This document shows positions 5,730 to 13,004 of a DNA stretch of 13,426 nt, piece after piece; position 1 is the first letter of the stretch; each line of letters begins with the position of its first letter. The stretch is from NCBI GenBank assembly GCA_900543365.1, contig UQRG01000031.1:1-13426 (forward strand), written 5' to 3'. The position numbers and the translations under genes are program-made. Source of the DNA: an uncultured Eubacterium sp. (GTDB lineage: Bacteria; Bacillota; Clostridia; Lachnospirales; CAG-274). A model generated the notes under the pieces. It saw nothing but the letters and a program-made list of their open reading frames with translations. It ran no database searches and was not told where the DNA came from.

Positions 5730-6434
5730 ATGGAAAAATTTATTTTAGAGTATTTTAAAAAACTTAATATAAACATAAGTAATGAACAATGTAAACAATT
5801 TATAATATATAAAAATATTCTTGTTGAGTGGAACAAAGTAATGAATTTAACTGGTATAACAGAAGATAAAGATGTTTGTATTAAGCACTTTGCTGATAGC
5901 GTTACTATAATTAACACTATAGACTTTAAAGGTAAAAGTGTTATTGATGTTGGTACTGGTGCTGGTTTCCCTGGTTTGCCACTTAAAATTGTTGAACCAG
6001 AAATCAAACTTACTCTCCTTGATTCTCTTACTAAAAGGCTTAATTTTCTTGAAGAAGTCTGTAAAAATATAGGTGTTAAGTCAGAATTTATACACGGCAG
6101 AGCTGAAGAACTTGGTCAAAATAAAGAATATCGAGAAAAATATGACATAGCTGTTTCAAGAGCTGTTGCCCCTTTAAATGTGTTAGCTGAATTTGACTTA
6201 CCTTTTGTTAAGGTTGGTGGATTAATGATAGCTTTAAAAGGACCTAATGCCTATGATGAAGTTGAAAATGCTAAAAATGCTATATCAGAATTAGGTGGAG
6301 AAATTGAAAAAGTCGAAGAAGTAGAATTACCAAATACTGATTTAAAGCATACAATTGTTGTAATAAAAAAAGTAAATAATACTCCTGAAAAATACCCTAG
6401 AAGGGCAAAGAAAATAGAAAGAAGTCCTTTGTAA
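5730..6434 (+). CDS. rsmG: 16S rRNA (guanine-N7)-methyltransferase RsmG
   Basis: RsmG (GidB) methylates N7 of G527 in 16S rRNA using S-adenosylmethionine; its loss is a known route to low-level streptomycin resistance. The 234-residue protein has the usual length, the N-terminal WNKVMNLTGI motif at 34-43, the SAM-binding motif VIDVGTGAGFPGLPL at 71-85, and the C-terminal YPRRAKKIERSPL end typical of the family. It starts two bases after the pflA stop with a weak TAGGA ribosome site, so it is probably co-transcribed and translationally coupled with pflA. This setting is unusual: in many bacteria rsmG lies next to mnmG (gidA) or the parA/parB/noc genes near the replication origin, none of which are in this window. 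Confidence 0.95.
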   Translation: MEKFILEYFKKLNINISNEQCKQFIIYKNILVEWNKVMNLTGITEDKDVCIKHFADSVTIINTIDFKGKSVIDVGTGAGFPGLPLKIVEPEIKLTLLDSLTKRLNFLEEVCKNIGVKSEFIHGRAEELGQNKEYREKYDIAVSRAVAPLNVLAEFDLPFVKVGGLMIALKGPNAYDEVENAKNAISELGGEIEKVEEVELPNTDLKHTIVVIKKVNNTPEKYPRRAKKIERSPL

Positions 6435-6501
6435 TAAATATTGTTGTAAAAATTACCAACATACTACTTTAACAATTTATAAAATTTGTAAAAAAAACAT
6501 A

Positions 6502-6530
6502 TTGATAAAAAAATATTACCTTGCTATAAT
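6502..6530 (+). promoter_or_regulatory. Promoter of the marR-efflux operon
   Basis: TTGATA (6502-6507) and TATAAT (6525-6530) are separated by 17 bases. The predicted start near 6537 lies about 62 bases before the marR start codon. The -10 box lies within the left arm of the palindrome at 6526-6568. Confidence 0.75.
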
Positions 6531-6568
6531 AGTTGTCAAAAGCAACAGTTGTTTTTGGCAACTATTAT
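6526..6568. promoter_or_regulatory. Long inverted repeat, probable MarR autoregulatory operator
   Basis: ATAATAGTTGTCAAAA (6526-6541) is inverted as TTTTGGCAACTATTAT (6553-6568): 16-base arms with one mismatch. A smaller palindrome, CAACAGTTG (6543-6551), sits at the centre. The repeat covers the -10 box and start point of the promoter for the adjacent MarR-type gene, the standard position for self-repression by that family. Confidence 0.6.
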
Positions 6569-6574
6569 TTTTTT
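6526..6574 (+). terminator. Same palindrome read as a terminator for pflA-rsmG transcripts
   Basis: In RNA arriving from rsmG, the 16-base arms form a stem with one G·U pair and an 11-base loop, directly followed by seven T (6568-6574). Transcripts starting at the local promoter lack most of the left arm and would escape this hairpin. One sequence may therefore serve as terminator for upstream RNA and operator for the local promoter. Confidence 0.5.
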
Positions 6575-6598
6575 GCGTAAACGAGGTGAACTATATTA

Positions 6599-7012
6599 AT
6601 GAATGAAAACTACAGCTATATTATGAAAAAAAAGAGTGAATATTTAAAAAACAGATTTAGTGAAGTAAATTTATCATTTATTGAAGGACTTATGGTTTAT
6701 TACTTAGGTGCAAATCCCGGTGTAAACCAAGAAAAACTTGCCTGTTTATCAGGTGTTGATAAATATAGAACAGCCAAGTTTTTATCTTCAATGGAAGAAA
6801 AAGGTCTAATATTAAGAGAGCCTAATCCCAACAACAAAAGAGAAAAACAAGTAATATTAAGCCAAGAAGGTACTCTTATTTACAACAAATGCTGTGAGTG
6901 GATGGACAATTGGGGTAAAGCTTGTTTTGAAGGATTTAACAAAGAAGAAGTTAATGTATTTATTAATTACATAGATAAAATTAAAAAAAATATAGAAAAT
7001 TTTGAAATATAG
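6599..7012 (+). CDS. MarR-family transcriptional regulator
   Basis: This 137-residue protein has the MarR winged-helix layout. A dimerisation helix comes first, then helix-turn-helix residues at about 43-70 (VNQEKLACLSGVDKYRTAKF), then LEEKGL-like SMEEKGLI, and a wing at 76-90 (PNNKREKQVILSQEG) leading into C-terminal dimer helices. MarR proteins usually repress their own operon and release DNA on binding a small phenolic or drug-like ligand. It starts after GAGGTGA (6583-6589), is the first gene of the operon, and ends 14 bases before the efflux adaptor gene. The overlapping palindrome at 6526-6568 is its likely operator. The ligand cannot be inferred; the linked genes point to an exported, probably toxic compound. 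Confidence 0.88.
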   Translation: MNENYSYIMKKKSEYLKNRFSEVNLSFIEGLMVYYLGANPGVNQEKLACLSGVDKYRTAKFLSSMEEKGLILREPNPNNKREKQVILSQEGTLIYNKCCEWMDNWGKACFEGFNKEEVNVFINYIDKIKKNIENFEI

Positions 7013-7026
7013 GAGTGATTAAAATT

Positions 7027-8316
7027 ATGAAATGCTTTAAATTTGTAGCTTTTGCTACAGCTATTAGTCTTTTAACTGGTTGTAATACAACTGGCGATAG
7101 TATCTTAGGTAAAGATAAAGAGGAAATGAATGTTCAAAGTACTGTAACTATGGACGAAAGCAATGTAAATGCCTTATCTGCCGGTCAAATTGATGTTGTA
7201 TATGTTAAAGAAGGTGACTTTGTTAAAAAAGGTGACCCTCTTGTACTTTTAAACAGTGATACACTTAATGCCCAGAAGGAGCAAACTCTTGCAAATATTG
7301 AAAAAGCACAGGCTGCCCTTAAACAACAACAGGTAACAAAGGCTCAAGCTGAAGCTGGTAAGGCAAAGGCTCAAGCTGCAGTAGAACAAGCTCAAGCTGG
7401 TAAAAGTCAAGCCGAAGCATCTGTTAAATCAGCTCAAGCATCATACCAAAGTGTTATAAAAGGTGCTAATGAGGAACAATTGGAACAGCTTCGTTCATCT
7501 GTAAAAATAGCTGAAACAAATAAGGCTACATCTCAAACAGCATTTAACGATGCAGAAACAGAACTTAGTCGAGCTAAAGAACTTTACAATGTAGGAGGTA
7601 TGGCAAAGGCTGACTTTGACAAGGTACAGACAGCTTATACAACTGCTAAAAATAATTTAGACAATGCAAGCCAAAACCTAGAAATAGCTAAAAACAAACT
7701 TAAAGATACAGAAAATGGTGCAACACAAGAAAACAAAACCCAAGCTCAAGCAGGTATTGACCAAGCAAAGGCAGGTGTAGCTCAAGCTCAAGCAAGTGTT
7801 TCTCAAGCATCAGCAGGTGTTTCTCAGGCTGATACTTCAATAGCTGCTGCTCAAACTGCTATAGAACAAGCAGAGGCATCTATAAAGCAACTTCAAATTT
7901 CATTAGGCGATATTGAAAAAAATATTGAAAAGTGTACTCTAAAAGCACCAGTTGACGGTGTTGTAACAACAGTAAATGTTAAAAAAGGTGATATGGTAAC
8001 ATCAGGACTTCCAACAGTTGTAGTTACTGATATTTACAACCCATACATTACCTGCAATATTGACGAATATCAACTTGACAAAGTTGACTACAATATGCCA
8101 GTTAAAATAAAACTTTCAGCTACAGGTGACAAAACTTATGAGGGTACAGTTGTAAATATAAATAAGCAGGCTGACTTTGCTACTAAGAAATCATCACAAT
8201 TAAACGGCAATTTTGACATACTTACCTATGCAATTAAAGTAGAATTTAATGATGAAGAAAGTGTACAGTCTGTACTTAGGGCAGGTATGACAGCCTTTGT
8301 AGACTTTGGAAAGTGA
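7027..8316 (+). CDS. Lipoprotein membrane-fusion (HlyD/YbhG-like) efflux adaptor with long coiled coil
   Basis: Adaptor proteins of this family bridge an inner-membrane pump to the outside. The ATG at 7027 is chosen because AGGAGTGAT (7011-7019) serves it; an in-frame GTG at 7015 overlaps that site. The 429-residue protein begins with a lipoprotein signal ending in LLTGC (lipid-bearing Cys19). A lipoyl-type half follows at about 51-76 (AGQIDVVYVKEGDFVKKGD), then an Ala/Gln-rich coiled-coil hairpin at about 80-300. Its tip (RAKELYNVGGMAKADFD) resembles that of YbhG and other TolC-linked adaptors. The second lipoyl half (APVDGVVTTVNVKKGDMV) starts at about 306, and a beta-barrel region ends in LRAGMTAFVDFG. 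Overall it resembles E. coli YbhG. The long hairpin is notable for a probably single-membrane organism with no TolC. It precedes two permease genes, and its stop lies 10 bases before the next start. Confidence 0.9.
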   Translation: MKCFKFVAFATAISLLTGCNTTGDSILGKDKEEMNVQSTVTMDESNVNALSAGQIDVVYVKEGDFVKKGDPLVLLNSDTLNAQKEQTLANIEKAQAALKQQQVTKAQAEAGKAKAQAAVEQAQAGKSQAEASVKSAQASYQSVIKGANEEQLEQLRSSVKIAETNKATSQTAFNDAETELSRAKELYNVGGMAKADFDKVQTAYTTAKNNLDNASQNLEIAKNKLKDTENGATQENKTQAQAGIDQAKAGVAQAQASVSQASAGVSQADTSIAAAQTAIEQAEASIKQLQISLGDIEKNIEKCTLKAPVDGVVTTVNVKKGDMVTSGLPTVVVTDIYNPYITCNIDEYQLDKVDYNMPVKIKLSATGDKTYEGTVVNINKQADFATKKSSQLNGNFDILTYAIKVEFNDEESVQSVLRAGMTAFVDFGK

Positions 8317-8326
8317 TGTGATTAAA

Positions 8327-9496
8327 ATGAATTTTTTTCATTGGTTTAAATCTTCATTTATTAGGCATAAACATATAATTGTGCCTATGTTAGTTGTTAT
8401 ACTTTTGCCTAACATACTTGGTTTTTTATTTGGTGCAGAATACAGCAATTACCCTTTTAAAAATGTTGACACAATAATAGTAAATCACGATGAATCAGCA
8501 ATGGCTATGTCACTTGTTAAAATGATAAAAGAAAATGAAACATTTAATGTTATTGCTGAAAGCACTGAAAACAGCCAATTAGAGGAGTATATAAGAACCG
8601 GCAAAGCTATGGCCGGTATTATTATACCAGATGATTTTACATACAATATTACTCACGGTAAAGAAGCCAAAATAATGGTATTTAATGATGGTGCTTTGTC
8701 AAGCTCCGGCAGTACTATAAGAGCAAAGGTATCTGAAACATTAGGTACTATAAAAGCTGGTTATATGATAAAAGTAGCTGAAGGTACATTTAATATGTCA
8801 CCCCAAACAGCTAAGTATGTTGTTTCACCTTTTGGTTATAAAACAAGAACACTGGGCAATCCTACATCTAATATTGCAAATATGATGGTTGAAGGTGTTT
8901 TGCTTACAACTTGCCAAATGACAATGTTTGGTTTAACAGCTTTTATAAGAGGTAAAAAGAATTTTGGCAAAATGTTAGGTAAAGTATTTATATGTGCTTT
9001 TGTTACATTTTTAAGTGCTGTAATGACAGTTGTTGTTCAAACTGTTGTATTTAAAACTCCATATAATGGCTCTATTGCCTTAGGACTACTTATTATTGCT
9101 CTTACTGCTATAGGCTTTAGTTTATTTGGTATGTTTGTAAATTTAGGTGCTAAACACGGTCCTGAACAAGTCATAGGCTCTATTGGTCTTATTAACTTAA
9201 CAATGTTATTTTCAGGTTATACATTCCCTGTATTTGCTATGCCTAAAGTATTTTCACACTTTGAATTTTGGATGCCTAACAGACACATTATTATACCTCT
9301 TAGAAGTGTAGCATTGCTTGGCTGTGACTTTGATGACATTAAAGGTGATATATTATGGCTTGTAGTATTTGTTATTATTATGTTTGCTGGTGTTTGTTAC
9401 AAATTCTTCATTAGTCCTAAAGTTACAGAAAAAAAGAAATTAAAAAGACAGGCAAAACAACAAAATTTGCCTTTAAACGAAGTGGTAGGTGATTAA
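8327..9496 (+). CDS. ABC-2 type permease subunit (first of pair)
   Basis: This 389-residue membrane protein has the ABC-2 exporter layout seen in YbhS/YbhR. One helix at about 17-36 is followed by an extracytoplasmic domain of roughly 145 residues with the family pattern VNHDESAMAMSLV, then (R)TGKAMAGIIIPDDF at about 90-104. Five helices follow at about 185-207, 217-242, 250-273, 282-304 and 342-362, with a basic cytoplasmic tail. I start it at ATG 8327; a GTG at 8318 and a TTG at 8306 in the same frame are possible but less well placed. It follows the adaptor gene closely and overlaps the ribosome-site region of the second permease, so the three are likely translated in coupling. With the second permease it should form a heterodimeric channel. 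No nucleotide-binding subunit is encoded in the window. Confidence 0.88.
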   Translation: MNFFHWFKSSFIRHKHIIVPMLVVILLPNILGFLFGAEYSNYPFKNVDTIIVNHDESAMAMSLVKMIKENETFNVIAESTENSQLEEYIRTGKAMAGIIIPDDFTYNITHGKEAKIMVFNDGALSSSGSTIRAKVSETLGTIKAGYMIKVAEGTFNMSPQTAKYVVSPFGYKTRTLGNPTSNIANMMVEGVLLTTCQMTMFGLTAFIRGKKNFGKMLGKVFICAFVTFLSAVMTVVVQTVVFKTPYNGSIALGLLIIALTAIGFSLFGMFVNLGAKHGPEQVIGSIGLINLTMLFSGYTFPVFAMPKVFSHFEFWMPNRHIIIPLRSVALLGCDFDDIKGDILWLVVFVIIMFAGVCYKFFISPKVTEKKKLKRQAKQQNLPLNEVVGD

Positions 9497-9497
9497 A

Positions 9498-10670
9498 TTG
9501 GGTATTAAAAAAGTTATAAGACAGGAAAAAACAGTAATAATAGCCTTAGCTTTTACATTGGTTTTAGTAGTATTACTTTTTCCTTATATTTGGAAAAGTC
9601 CCTATATTGAACACATATCCTTTGCTATACTTGACGAGGACAATTCAGCTCTTTCAAGAAAAATAACCGAACTTGTAAAAACTAACAACAATCTTGATGT
9701 AAACTATTATCCATCATCTGAAACTGAACTTGAAGATGCTATAAAAAAAGGCAAGGTTTATGGTGGCTTAATAATACCAAAAAACTTTAGTAAAGATGTT
9801 TCACTTAAAAAATCTCCTGATTGCCTTGTTGTAACAGACGGCTCTAATATGATGATAAGTGGTAATGCATTAAGTGGCTGTGCAACAGTAATAAGCACAT
9901 TAAGTGCCGGTACACAGCTAAAAATACTGGAAGGCAGTGGTATGAACCCTACAGCAGCCCAAACATCTTTAGGCTCATTTACTGTAGTTGACAGAGGTGT
10001 ATACGAACCAACAGGTGGATATACGCCAAGAATGATGTATGCTCTTGTAGCACTTATTGTACAGCAAACAATATTTTTGAACTTTATAATACCCCTATTT
10101 ACTAACAAACGCTCTGCCTTTGTTTATGGTAACAAAAAAATAGTAAAAGAAAATATAAAAGATATTTTATTAAGAATAGGTGTTGTTTTTGTTAGTACAA
10201 TTATTATAAGTTTCTTATCACTTTTATTAGTTGGTAAAGTAAGTGACCTACCATTAAGAGGTAATATATTTATATTCTTCCTTCTTATGGCATTGTTCTT
10301 ACTAAACTGCTTAGGTGTAGGTATTGCAATTTGTTCATTTATAAGGTCAAGCACTATTGTTAGATGGATATACTATATGCTCTCTACAACATTTTCATTT
10401 TTCTCTGGAGCAGCCTACCCATTTCATATGATGCCATTATGGCTTAATAAATTTGTACACTCTTTTATGCCTACATCACAGCTTTCAATGGCTATTAAAG
10501 CACTTAATTTAAAAGGTGTAGGACTTGATGTACTTATGCCAGATGTTATTTCAAGTATAAAATTTTCACTGTTTTGGATACCAGTTGGTATTTTATTATA
10601 TACTTTAAGAATATATTATACGAGAAGAAAAAATCAAAAAAATAGAAAAGTAGAATTAGTTGAAGCATAA
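9498..10670 (+). CDS. ABC-2 type permease subunit (second of pair)
   Basis: This protein is a paralogue of the preceding permease with the same plan. One helix lies at about 12-30, then an extracytoplasmic domain (LDEDNSALSRKI, then KKGKVYGGLIIPKNF at 83-97), then five helices at about 180-201, 225-245, 256-280, 288-308 and 354-374, with a basic tail. The start is uncertain. TTG at 9498 gives 390 residues and has AGGTGAT (9487-9493) as ribosome site; GTG at 9489 in the same frame would add three residues but lacks a spaced site. TTG begins one base after the previous stop. It ends the operon, followed by a terminator. The pair probably exports a lipophilic or toxic substrate together with the coiled-coil adaptor, powered by an ATPase encoded elsewhere, or by another means. 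Confidence 0.88.
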   Translation: MGIKKVIRQEKTVIIALAFTLVLVVLLFPYIWKSPYIEHISFAILDEDNSALSRKITELVKTNNNLDVNYYPSSETELEDAIKKGKVYGGLIIPKNFSKDVSLKKSPDCLVVTDGSNMMISGNALSGCATVISTLSAGTQLKILEGSGMNPTAAQTSLGSFTVVDRGVYEPTGGYTPRMMYALVALIVQQTIFLNFIIPLFTNKRSAFVYGNKKIVKENIKDILLRIGVVFVSTIIISFLSLLLVGKVSDLPLRGNIFIFFLLMALFLLNCLGVGIAICSFIRSSTIVRWIYYMLSTTFSFFSGAAYPFHMMPLWLNKFVHSFMPTSQLSMAIKALNLKGVGLDVLMPDVISSIKFSLFWIPVGILLYTLRIYYTRRKNQKNRKVELVEA

Positions 10671-10674
10671 ATAT

Positions 10675-10711
10675 AAGGCGAACATTGGTTGATTTCAATG
10701 TTCGCCTTTTT
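10675..10711 (+). terminator. Terminator between the convergent efflux operon and TetM-like gene
   Basis: AAGGCGAACATTG (10675-10687) pairs perfectly with CAATGTTCGCCTT (10696-10708) around an 8-base loop, followed by T residues to 10711. It lies right after the permease stop and two bases from the stop of the opposing gene. It may stop transcription from both sides, though the T-run is clear only on the plus strand. Confidence 0.85.
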
Positions 10712-10712
10712 A

Positions 10713-12650
10713 TTAAATTTCTTCTTTAAATGTTCTCATATACTGTTCACATTCATACCATTCTGAAACAAAACTAGTACCCTTTGCTGCAAAAACAGAA
10801 CTAGAAGGATTTTCCTTATCAGCACCTTTATTATATACTCTTTCTTCAATTACCTTATCTCTAATAACATTGTCGCAAGGCTCATAACCGTCAAAAAACA
10901 TATTAAGAGAGCTAGTACCACAAGTAAAAGCAAGGAATTCACTATTATAATCCATAAATTCACTAACAGGACCTCTTGCCTTTAAATAGACAATACTTCC
11001 TTTTTGCAGAGGTGGTTCAAAAGTACCCCTTTTTCTTTGAATATCAGACATAACCCTACCAATAAAATCAGAGTCAGTATAAATTTCAATAGCATAATAA
11101 GGTTCTAAAAGTACATTATCTGCCTTTTCAAGACCTTGACGAATAGCTCTATATGTCGCTTCTCTAAAATCCCCAGGCTCAGTATGTTTAAGATGGTCCT
11201 TGCCGTCAGTAAGGACAATATGTATATCTGTAATTGGACTACCAGTTAATATACCAATATGAGTTTTTTCATAAATATGTTTTTCAATTAATTTATGCCA
11301 ATGACTGGGAAGTCGTTCCTTGTCACAAAGACTTTCATAAGTAATGCCACTACCTCTAGGTGCCGGCTCAAGCCTAAATCTAACCTCAGCATAGTGACGC
11401 ATAGGCTCAAAATGACCATAACCAATAACTGGTTTTAATATAGTTTCTCTATACTGTACTCTAGGTGGCTTAAATTCAATATCTATTTTAAATCTATCCT
11501 TAATCTGTCTTTGAAGTACCTCTAGCTGAATTTTGCCCATAACATAAATAAGTATTTCCTTTGCCTCACTATTAAAGTGAACAGAAAGTGATGGTTCTTC
11601 ACTTTCTACAATCTTAAATACTTTCATAACTCTATGAACATCAGTATTATCTAATATTTTTACTCCTGCCTCCAAAGCTGATTTTAAATAATATTCCCTA
11701 GACTTAATATCTGTATTTTCAAGTGCTATAGTATTGCCACAAACAGGTGTTTTTAAACCTGCTACAGCAAAAATATCTCCAGCCTTAGCAACTTTTCCAC
11801 TATTAAATTTTAATCCTGTATAAAATCGAATTTCATTTATTTTTTCACTATTCTCAAATTTAACCTCATCTTTAACATTAATTCTACCACTTAAGCACTT
11901 TAAAAATGTAAGTCGAGTATCAATATTTCTAATTTTATAAACAACTGCCTTAAAATCAGTATTTTCATCATAATTAGTAAATGTAAGCCTATCAAAAATA
12001 TCTAAAAAAGACTTAACAGAGTTATCATCAATAGCAGACCCCTTAATAATAGGATAAATATCTCTTAATTTTATAAGCATTGCTAATGTATTTTCAATAT
12101 CTACTTGAGTATATTCTCCAGATAAATATTTACCTAAAAATTCCTCATTATTTTCTGCTACAGTTTCAGCACAATCTATTATATTATTAATATAGACAAT
12201 GTTTTCTGTTAATCTTGACTTAATATCCTCAATAACATCGTCCATATTAATATCTTGTCTATCTGCCTTATTAACAAATATAAATGTAGGAATATTATAT
12301 CTTTTAAGCAAGTTAAAAAGGGTAGTAGTGTGACTTTGAACACTGTCCGGACCACTAATAACAAGTATTGCATAATCTAAAGCTAAAAGTGACCTTTCAG
12401 CTTCTGGCGAAAAGTCAATATGCCCTGGAGTGTCAATAAAATAGTAGGTATTTCCATTGTAATCAAACTGTGCTTGGTCAGCAAAAATAGTAATACCTCT
12501 TTCTTTTTCTATATCATTTGTATCCAGATTTGAAGTTTTGTTATTAACTTGTCCCATTGTGCGTACACTGCCTGTTATATATAACAATTTATCAGATAGT
12601 GTGGTTTTACCTGCATCTACATGGGCAAGTATACCTATTGTTTTTTTCAT
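10713..12650 (-). CDS. TetM-like ribosome-binding translational GTPase
   Basis: This is a GTPase related to EF-G and the TetM/TetO ribosomal protection proteins, which displace tetracycline from the 30S subunit. Its 645 residues match the TetM length (about 639). The GTPase motifs are AHVDAGKTT (9-17), RGITI (51-55), DTPGH (73-77) and NKAD (127-130), followed by EF-G-like domains II-V. In domain IV, where TetM has YSPVSTPADF, the loop implicated in tetracycline release, this protein has HLKHTEPGDF (486-495), a pattern I associate with more distant Otr(A)-like or housekeeping relatives. The C-terminus (NPSSSVFAAKGTSF) also differs from TetM. It is therefore a TetM-family factor, but tetracycline resistance is not assured. 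The start codon has no ribosome site and the predicted leader is only about 12 bases, unlike the long attenuator leaders of tet(M). Codon use matches the chromosome, with no sign of recent transfer. Confidence 0.88.
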   Translation of the reverse strand: MKKTIGILAHVDAGKTTLSDKLLYITGSVRTMGQVNNKTSNLDTNDIEKERGITIFADQAQFDYNGNTYYFIDTPGHIDFSPEAERSLLALDYAILVISGPDSVQSHTTTLFNLLKRYNIPTFIFVNKADRQDINMDDVIEDIKSRLTENIVYINNIIDCAETVAENNEEFLGKYLSGEYTQVDIENTLAMLIKLRDIYPIIKGSAIDDNSVKSFLDIFDRLTFTNYDENTDFKAVVYKIRNIDTRLTFLKCLSGRINVKDEVKFENSEKINEIRFYTGLKFNSGKVAKAGDIFAVAGLKTPVCGNTIALENTDIKSREYYLKSALEAGVKILDNTDVHRVMKVFKIVESEEPSLSVHFNSEAKEILIYVMGKIQLEVLQRQIKDRFKIDIEFKPPRVQYRETILKPVIGYGHFEPMRHYAEVRFRLEPAPRGSGITYESLCDKERLPSHWHKLIEKHIYEKTHIGILTGSPITDIHIVLTDGKDHLKHTEPGDFREATYRAIRQGLEKADNVLLEPYYAIEIYTDSDFIGRVMSDIQRKRGTFEPPLQKGSIVYLKARGPVSEFMDYNSEFLAFTCGTSSLNMFFDGYEPCDNVIRDKVIEERVYNKGADKENPSSSVFAAKGTSFVSEWYECEQYMRTFKEEI

Positions 12651-12668
12651 AGTTTTTATATATCGTAA

Positions 12669-12696
12669 ATTATAATTTAATACAGTAACTTAACAA
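12669..12696 (-). promoter_or_regulatory. Promoter of the TetM-like gene with a very short leader
   Basis: On the minus strand, TTGTTA (12696-12691) is followed by 16 bases and TATAAT (12674-12669). The start would be near 12662, only about 12 bases before the ATG at 12650, which has no Shine-Dalgarno match. Farther upstream lie the palindrome TAGTATACTA (12715-12724) and the overlapping repeat ATACTA-TTTT-TAGTAT (12719-12734), possible regulator sites. Confidence 0.5.
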
Positions 12697-12963
12697 TTAT
12701 TTGTAAGGAATAAGTAGTATACTATTTTTAGTATCAAACATTGTTCACTAATTTCAATAATATGAATATAAATAAACAAAGATTTTTTGAAATTATTCTA
12801 AAATCGTATATAATACAATCTCAAAATTCTTATTATTTAGAAATATTAACTTTAAGTAAATTCAAGGACTATTATTTCCCTATTTGCATAACTACACTTC
12901 AACCAAAAACAAATAGACAAATCATTTGTTGCAAGTCTATAGCGAACTTCCTTTGAATTAAAT
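12697..12963. other. AT-rich intergenic stretch without a supported gene
   Basis: The region between the TetM-like gene's promoter and the hairpin at 12964 holds the small palindromes at 12715-12734 and otherwise no feature I can support. A 71-codon plus-strand frame at 12741-12956 begins at a TTG with no ribosome site and has no recognisable composition, so I leave it out. Confidence 0.5.
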
Positions 12964-13004
12964 TTAATATATATATGAAAACACATTTTTCATATATATA
13001 TTAA
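12964..13004 (-). terminator. Perfect 18-bp hairpin at the 3' end of the DUF2461 gene
   Basis: TTAATATATATATGAAAA (12964-12981) is perfectly inverted at 12987-13004 with a 5-base loop. The right arm includes the stop codon of the minus-strand gene (13003-13001). Stem-loop position and AT content suggest transcript termination or 3'-end protection; the sequence after it on the minus strand (TAAATTTAA direction) has only a poor T-run. Confidence 0.5.

Noticed and set aside
7011..9500. GTGATTAAA repeated before three successive transport genes
   Set aside because: The GTGAT part matches the anti-Shine-Dalgarno extension (AGGAGGTGATC) and is explained as ribosome sites for the starts at 7027, 8327 and 9498.
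10713..12650. The TetM-like gene as part of a mobile resistance element
   Set aside because: No integrase, transposase, terminal repeats or leader attenuator are visible, and its base and codon use match the neighbours.
12741..12956. A 71-codon plus-strand open frame
   Set aside because: It starts at TTG without a ribosome site, has no recognisable motif, and lies in AT-rich intergenic DNA where such frames arise by chance.
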